From Thermus sp. JCM 17653 (GTDB taxonomy: Bacteria; Deinococcota; Deinococci; Deinococcales; Thermaceae): a DNA stretch of 10,679 nucleotides. The notes below the pieces were generated by a model. The model was not told where the DNA came from and made no database searches. It worked only from the letters and a program-made list of their open reading frames with translations. A program made the translations under genes and the position numbers. The DNA is taken from positions 1-10,679 of the forward strand of contig BBBN01000037.1 in NCBI GenBank assembly GCA_001311585.1, written 5' to 3'. Shown here one piece after another: positions 7,077 to 10,679 of the stretch (position 1 is its first letter; the number at the start of each line of letters is the position of its first letter).

Positions 7077-7566
7077 GCCTCCTCCCTGGGGTCGGGGTGG
7101 GCGAGGACGGCCTCGGTTTGGGCCTTGCGGTAGGCCTCGAGGCGCTCCCTCACCTCGGGGTATTTGAGGCCCAGGATGCTCGCGGCAAGCAGGGCGGCGT
7201 TCACCGCCCCCGCCCGCCCGATGGCCAGGGTGCCCACCGGGACCCCAGCGGGCATCTGGACGATGGAGAGGAGGGAGTCCAGCCCCTTTAGGGCCCGGCT
7301 TTCCACCGGCACCCCCAGGACGGGCAAGGCGGTGTGGGCCGCGGTCATGCCGGGGAGGTGGGCCGCCCCCCCGGCCCCGGCGATGATCACCTGGAGCCCC
7401 CTCGCTTCGGCGGTCTTGGCGTACTCCGCCATGAGGTCCGGGGTGCGGTGGGCGGAGACCACGCGCACCTCGTAGGGGATGCCCAGGGCCTCGAGGGTTT
7501 CCGCCGCGTGGCGCATGGTCTCCCAGTCGGAGCGGGAACCATGATGAGGCCTACCAACGGCGCCAT
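7073..7566 (-). CDS. purE: N5-CAIR mutase, one-base frameshift near the start
   Basis: PurE moves the carboxyl group of N5-CAIR to carbon 4, giving CAIR, and works right after PurK. The N-terminus [18 protein letters not shown] is split by a missing base: the CC at 7539-7540 (plus strand) should be CCC to join LIM to the conserved GSRSDW substrate loop. The rest is intact, with [37 protein letters not shown] and the class I bacterial core. The repaired length is 164 aa, normal for the family. The ATG (7564-7566) lies eight bases after a TACAAT box with a good -35, so it is probably leaderless. It forms an operon with purK by a 4-base overlap and is divergent from sbtA, 46 bases away. Confidence 0.94.
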
Positions 7567-7574
7567 CGTACCGG

Positions 7575-7603
7575 ATTGTAAAAGCCCCTCCTGGGGTTGT
7601 AAA
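7575..7603 (-). promoter_or_regulatory. purEK promoter (TTTACA - 17 bp - TACAAT)
   Basis: The minus strand shows a -35 TTTACA (7598-7603), a 17-base spacer and a -10 TACAAT (7575-7580), each one base from consensus. It ends eight bases before the purE ATG. It is the best full promoter in the window. It fills nearly all of the 46-base gap to the divergent sbtA gene, so both units must be controlled from overlapping DNA. Confidence 0.75.
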
Positions 7604-7612
7604 GGTAGGGGG

Positions 7613-8568
7613 ATGGACACCTTGGAGCTTCTTCGCCTTAACCTCCTTTCCCCCATGGTCCTGGCCTTCTTCCTGGGGGCCTTAGCCCGGTGGCTCAAGA
7701 GCGATCTCGCCTTCCCCGAGGCCCTCTACACCGCCCTTTCCATCTACCTCCTCTTCGCCATCGGCTTCAAGGGCGGGGTGGAGCTTTCCCACACGCCTTT
7801 GGCCGTGGTGCTCCTGCCCGCCCTCTTCACCCTCGCCCTGGGGCTTTTCCGCCCTTTCCCCGCCTACCTCCTCGCCCGGCGGTTCCTTAGGGTGGGACGG
7901 GAGGACGCGGCCGCCCTCGCGGCCCACTACGGCTCCGTCTCCGCCGTCACCTTCCTCGCCGCCCTCACCTTCGCCCAGGCCGTGGGGGAGGCCCCTCCCG
8001 GTTCATGCCCACCCTGGTGGCCCTCCTGGAGGTCCCGGGGATCGTGGTGGCCCTCCTCCTCGCCAAGCGAAAGGAAGGGCGCCTGGGGGAGGCCTTGCAC
8101 GAGGTCCTCACCGGCAAAAGCGTGGTCCTCCTCCTCGGGGGGCTTTTCATCGGCCTCCTTTCGGGCGAGGAGGGGATGAAGAAGGTGGAGGCCTTTTTCG
8201 TGGAGCCCTTCCAGGGTGCCCTTACCCTCTTTCTCCTGGACCTCGGGATGGTGGCGGCCTCGAGGCTTTCCGTCTTGCGGCAGGTGGGCCTTCGCCTCGT
8301 CCTCTTCGGGGTGGGCCTCGCCCTTTTCCACGGGGCCTTGGGGGTGTACCTGGGCCTCCTTGCGGGCCTCGGGGTAGGGGGGGCCACGGTGCTTGGGGCC
8401 ATGGCGGCAAGCAGTAGCTACATCGCCGCCCCCGCCGCCGTGCGCATCGCCCTTCCCGAGGCGAACCCCAGTTTGTACCTCACGGCGAGCCTCGCCGTCA
8501 CCTTCCCCTTTAACCTGATCCTGGGGATCCCCCTCTACCACGCCCTGGCGGTCTTTGGGGGAGGTTAG
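7613..8568 (+). CDS. sbtA: SbtA-type sodium-dependent bicarbonate transporter, one-base frameshift
   Basis: A membrane protein of the SbtA (DUF897) family, known in cyanobacteria as a high-affinity sodium/bicarbonate symporter. About ten hydrophobic segments are seen. The family segments are [37 protein letters not shown] at the N-terminus, [16 protein letters not shown] (first half of the inverted repeat) and [39 protein letters not shown] near the end. The frame breaks at 7997-7999, where a fourth C gives [18 protein letters not shown]. The repaired length is 318 aa. The ATG at 7613 follows GGTAGGGGG. The gene for its PII-like partner SbtB follows two bases after the stop. It is divergent from purEK, whose PurK consumes bicarbonate. 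Transport of bicarbonate in this organism is inferred from family. Confidence 0.88.
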
Positions 8569-8570
8569 GT

Positions 8571-8873
8571 ATGGACCTGGTGCCGCTGAAACTGGTCACC
8601 ATCGTGGCGGAAAGCCTCCTGGAGAAGAGGCTGGTGGAAGAGATCAAGCGCCTGGGGGCCAAGGGGTACACCATCACCCCGGCCCGGGGGGAGGGTTCCC
8701 GGGGGATAAGGAGCGTGGACTGGGAGGGGCAGAACATCCGCCTGGAGACCATCGTGAGCGAGGAGGTGGCCCTGAGGATTCTGCAGAAACTTCAGGAGGA
8801 GTACTTCCCCCATTACGCCGTCATCGCCTACGTGGAGAATGTCTGGGTTGTCCGCGGGGAGAAGTACGTGTAA
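8571..8873 (+). CDS. sbtB: PII-like signalling protein SbtB
   Basis: A 100-aa trimeric PII-like protein. In cyanobacteria SbtB binds adenine nucleotides (cAMP, AMP, ADP, ATP) and controls SbtA at the membrane. The KLVTIVAESLLEKRLVEEIKRLGAKGYTI start is the PII ferredoxin-like fold. ARGEGSRGIRSVDWEGQNIRLETIV is the T-loop region, with the GSRxxRS motif of the SbtB branch. The cyanobacterial C-terminal CGPEGC redox loop is absent: this protein ends RGEKYV. It begins two bases after the sbtA stop with GGAGG upstream, so the pair is translationally coupled. The frame is intact. The 3' end is eight bases from the convergent half-DedA gene. Confidence 0.87.
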   Translation: MDLVPLKLVTIVAESLLEKRLVEEIKRLGAKGYTITPARGEGSRGIRSVDWEGQNIRLETIVSEEVALRILQKLQEEYFPHYAVIAYVENVWVVRGEKYV

Positions 8874-8881
8874 TGCCACCC

Positions 8882-9138
8882 CTACCCGGTGCAGGAGGGG
8901 CGCCGGGAGAGGAGAAGCCCAATCCCCCCGAGGAGGAGAAGCCCCAGGAGGATGGCCCAAAGGGGAAGGTGTTGTCCCAGGAAGTAGCCCAGAAGGAAAA
9001 GCCCCTGGGTCCAAAGGAGGCTCCCTAGGGCCACCAGGGATAGGAAGCGGGGAAAGGGGAAGCCCCAGGCCCCAAAGAGGAAGGGCGTGAGGGTGCGCAC
9101 CCCCCAATGAAGGGGGCGAGGAGGACGAGGGCGTTCAT
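8882..9138 (-). CDS. Half-length DedA-like membrane protein, one-base frameshift
   Basis: A small hydrophobic protein of about 85 aa after repair. It begins MNALVLLAPFIGGVRTLTPF and resembles only the C-terminal half of DedA (SNARE-associated) proteins. The GGVRTLTPFLFGAWGFPFPRFL stretch matches the DedA pattern of RFIPGVRTFVPxxAG, then GSLLWTQGLFLLGYFLGQ and a last transmembrane helix. DedA proteins are lipid or envelope-related transporters of about 200 aa; the N-terminal half is missing here. The ATG (9136-9138) overlaps the terC stop as ATGA, so it is coupled to terC. The frame breaks in the C run 9100-9105, where a seventh C is needed. A later GTG (9100) would give 72 aa without repair. 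Whether it is a functional mini-protein or a remnant is open. Confidence 0.6.
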
Positions 9139-9827
9139 GCGGGGGCGGGTTTGCGGGTGGCCCAGAGGCTCCCTAGGAGGAGGACGGCGAGGAGGAAGAG
9201 GCTAAAGGCCTCCTTGCTAAGCCCCAGGGCGAGCTCGGGGCGGTGGAGGACCTCCTTGGCGAGCTTGTCCCACCCCCCCACGGCGAGTTTCGCCCCGGCC
9301 AGGCCCACCACCAGGTAGGCCAGGTGCTTGAACCGGGGGTAGCGGTCCAGAAGGGAGACCACGAGGCTCGCCAGCATCCTGAGGGCGAGGATCCCCAGGA
9401 AGACCCCGGTGTAGATGACCCAAAGCTTGTCGGAAACGGCCACGGCCACCAGCACCGAGTCCACGGCGAAGGCCAGGTCCATGAGCTCCACCTGGGCCAC
9501 CACCTTCCAGAACTGGGCCGCGCTCACCTCCAAGGGCGGGGGGGCGTGGGCCTCCTCGAGCCTCAGGAAGTGCTTGAGGGCGATGTAGAGGAGGTAGGCC
9601 GCCCCCAGGGCCTGCACCCACCAGAGCTTGATGACCAAGGCGGCGAAGAGGAGGGCGAGGCCCCGGAGGATGTACGCCCCCAGGATGCCGTAGAAGAGGG
9701 CCTTTCGCCTCAGGTGCGCGGGGAGCTTTTGGACGATAACCCCCAGGATGAGGGCGTTGTCCGCCGAGAGGATTACCTCCAGGGCGACAAGCGTCAGGAT
9801 GGCCGAAAGGGCGCCCGTGAGTTCCAT
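9135..9827 (-). CDS. TerC/YkoY-family membrane protein, probable manganese exporter
   Basis: A 230-aa integral membrane protein of the TerC family, with about seven to eight hydrophobic helices. The conserved LEVILSADNALILGVIV at residues 16-32 and DLAFAVDSVLVA at 117-128 are the charged intramembrane motifs thought to bind metal. In Bacillus and E. coli, family members under yybP-ykoY riboswitches act in manganese export or metal loading of secreted proteins, and the same is inferred here. The ATG (9825-9827) has GGGAGGT five bases upstream. A manganese riboswitch with terminator lies directly ahead. The stop overlaps the start of the half-DedA gene (ATGA). The frame is intact. Confidence 0.9.
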   Translation of the reverse strand: MELTGALSAILTLVALEVILSADNALILGVIVQKLPAHLRRKALFYGILGAYILRGLALLFAALVIKLWWVQALGAAYLLYIALKHFLRLEEAHAPPPLEVSAAQFWKVVAQVELMDLAFAVDSVLVAVAVSDKLWVIYTGVFLGILALRMLASLVVSLLDRYPRFKHLAYLVVGLAGAKLAVGGWDKLAKEVLHRPELALGLSKEAFSLFLLAVLLLGSLWATRKPAPA

Positions 9828-9840
9828 GCCTTACCTCCCA

Positions 9841-9869
9841 AAAGAAAAGGCCACCGCCTTTAGCGGTGG
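9841..9869 (-). terminator. Riboswitch-controlled intrinsic terminator upstream of terC
   Basis: On the minus strand CCACCGC (9869-9863), loop TAAAG, GCGGTGG (9857-9851), then CC and TTTTCTTT form a classic terminator 14 bases before the terC start. The 5' arm CCACCG is also the 3' strand of the riboswitch P1 helix, so the two structures exclude each other. Confidence 0.85.
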
Positions 9870-9957
9870 TCTTGCCCGGACCCCTCCGGGTCCCCGGCCT
9901 CCCGGGGCCTCGAGGCCCGTCCTGACGGGAGGCCGGTTTGGGGCTACTCCCCAACCG
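9864..9957 (-). ncRNA. yybP-ykoY manganese riboswitch
   Basis: The minus strand carries the conserved aptamer ends: GGAGTAGC (9950-9943) just after the P1 5' strand, and GCAAGACC (9875-9868) just before or within the P1 3' strand. These match the known yybP-ykoY element (GGGGAGUAGC ... GCAAGACC). P1 forms from CGGTTGG (9957-9951) and CCACCG (9869-9864) with one bulged base. G+C-rich inner helices fill the middle. Binding of Mn2+ should hold P1 closed, keep CCACCG out of the terminator and let terC be read, so high manganese turns on TerC. The class and downstream TerC gene agree with this. The ligand response is inferred from the family. Confidence 0.88.
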
Positions 9958-9962
9958 GGACC

Positions 9963-9968
9963 AGTATA
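9963..9968 (-). promoter_or_regulatory. -10 box for the riboswitch-terC transcript
   Basis: TATACT on the minus strand lies 5 bases before the P1 5' strand (9957), so the transcript should begin almost exactly at the aptamer. No clear -35 is seen. Confidence 0.6.
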
Positions 9969-10012
9969 CGCCAAAGGTGGGCGGGAGGGGAGCGGGGCCC
10001 GGGGCCTTTGGC

Positions 10013-10018
10013 TATACT
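10013..10018 (+). promoter_or_regulatory. -10 box for the MIP18-family gene (leaderless)
   Basis: TATACT ends seven bases before the ATG at 10026, matching the hisC promoter in sequence and nearly in spacing. This implies a leaderless mRNA and decides the start codon over an in-frame ATA/ATT-rich extension at 10008. Confidence 0.65.
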
Positions 10019-10025
10019 TGGGGGC

Positions 10026-10376
10026 ATGGACGAGGTGCGAAAGGAGGAAGCGGCCCCGGCGTTGCCCACCAAGGAGCAGGTCCTCGAGGCCCTGAAGGTG
10101 GTCTACGACCCCGAGATCCCGGTAAACATCGTGGACCTGGGCCTGGTCTACGACGTGGAGGTCCACGAGAACGGCGTGGTGGACATCACCATGACCCTCA
10201 CCGCCATCGGCTGCCCGGCACAGGACGTGGTGAAGGCCGACGCCGAGATGGCCGTGATGCGCCTGCCCGGGGTGCAGGGGGTGAACGTGGAGTTCGTCTG
10301 GACCCCGCCCTGGACCCCCGCCAAGATGACCGAGGAGGGCAAGCGCATGATGCGCATGTTCGGCTTCAACGTGTAG
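10026..10376 (+). CDS. MIP18/DUF59-family metal-sulfur cluster assembly factor (SufT/PaaD-like)
   Basis: A 116-aa cytoplasmic protein of the MIP18 (DUF59) family, which includes SufT and PaaD and assists maturation of Fe-S proteins. The core VYDPEIPVNIVDLGLVYDVEV (residues 26-46) and the TAIGCPAQDVV motif with a conserved Cys at 63 are clear. So is the C-terminal VEFVWTPPWTPAKMTEEGK. The family's Cys is thought to bind a metal or cluster. It starts at ATG 10026, directly after a TATACT box; an upstream GTG-type extension would begin inside the promoter and is unlikely. It is divergent from terC and its riboswitch. A stand-alone gene without suf or paa neighbours suggests a general Fe-S role; that is inference. 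Confidence 0.88.
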   Translation: MDEVRKEEAAPALPTKEQVLEALKVVYDPEIPVNIVDLGLVYDVEVHENGVVDITMTLTAIGCPAQDVVKADAEMAVMRLPGVQGVNVEFVWTPPWTPAKMTEEGKRMMRMFGFNV

Positions 10377-10427
10377 GGGGTCATTTTTCCCCTGGCGCCC
10401 TCCCTTGGGCCGTGGGAGAATAGGCCC

Positions 10428-10679
10428 ATGCCGGTTAGCCGCTATTACGACGTCAAGCGGGACGAGAAGGGCGAGCGCTACCTGGAACCCTACGTGTCCG
10501 GCTTTCTCCTCCTAAGGCTCCCCCTTCTCAACAAGGGCACGGCCTTCACCGAGGAGGAGCGCCGGGCCCTAGGCTTAGAAGGCCTTCTCCCCCCCACGTC
10601 AACACCCTGGAGGAGCAGAAGGAAAGGGTCTACCGCCGCTACCGCCTCCAGACCTCCCCGCTGGAAAAGCACATTCCTT
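10428..10679 (+). CDS. Malic enzyme, N-terminal part, one-base frameshift
   Basis: The first 84 codons of an NAD(P)-dependent malic enzyme, which oxidatively decarboxylates malate to pyruvate and CO2. The start [20 protein letters not shown] leads to [24 protein letters not shown], the highly conserved N-terminal signature of the long SfcA/MaeA type. The frame breaks in the C run 10589-10595: seven Cs are present and eight are needed to continue as [27 protein letters not shown], also typical of the family. The gene continues off the right edge. The ATG at 10428 lacks a Shine-Dalgarno sequence and follows GAGAAT by six bases, which may be a weak leaderless -10 box. Cofactor preference cannot be told from this part. 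Confidence 0.85.
   Translation, partial: MPVSRYYDVKRDEKGERYLEPYVSGFLLLRLPLLNKGTAFTEEERRALGLEGLLPPTSTPWRSRRKGSTAATASRPPRWKSTFL

Noticed and set aside
10377..10427. Terminator after the MIP18 gene
   Set aside because: GGGG-TCATTTTT-CCCC has the T run in the loop, not after the stem, so it would not work as an intrinsic terminator.

Overview
The window is a compact, very G+C-rich bacterial segment that looks like a Thermus chromosome. Codon third positions are almost all G or C, and Leu, Arg, Glu and Ala dominate the proteins. Several genes begin 6-8 bases after a TATACT-like -10 box, the leaderless pattern common in Thermus. No mobile element, CRISPR array, tRNA or rRNA was found. The species cannot be fixed from the sequence alone.

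Layout, left to right. (1) The 3' part of thiL (+), ending at 567. (2) A convergent MNT nucleotidyltransferase / HEPN toxin-antitoxin pair (-), 612-1308. (3) A short divergent promoter region, then the histidine genes hisC-hisB-hisH (+), 1337-3600. (4) A PfkB-family sugar kinase (-) whose 3' end overlaps hisH, and a PaaK-family adenylate-forming enzyme (-), 3571-5825. (5) A 205-base spacer with a promoter, a small palindrome and a strong GAAA-capped hairpin. (6) purE-purK (-), 6031-7566, divergent from sbtA-sbtB (+), 7613-8873. PurK consumes bicarbonate and SbtA imports it. (7) terC and a small coupled half-DedA membrane protein (-), 8882-9827, behind a yybP-ykoY type manganese riboswitch with a clear terminator platform. 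(8) A divergent MIP18/SufT-like Fe-S assembly factor (+), and the start of a malic enzyme (+) running off the right edge.

Nine of the fourteen coding genes are broken by an apparent loss of exactly one base, mostly in a G or C run: thiL, hisH, the PfkB kinase, the PaaK-like gene, purK, purE, sbtA, the half-DedA gene and malE-like malic enzyme. In each case the protein family continues at once in the neighbouring frame. This uniform pattern points to homopolymer under-calling in the read data rather than real gene decay. The broken genes are therefore annotated as full CDSs spanning the shift, and protein lengths are given as repaired by one base.

The most interesting points are the riboswitch, whose P1 3' strand is the 5' arm of the terminator; the purEK/sbtAB bicarbonate linkage; the PaaK-like enzyme without the usual SSGTTG phosphate-binding loop; the half-length DedA protein; and a HEPN protein without the canonical RX4-6H motif.
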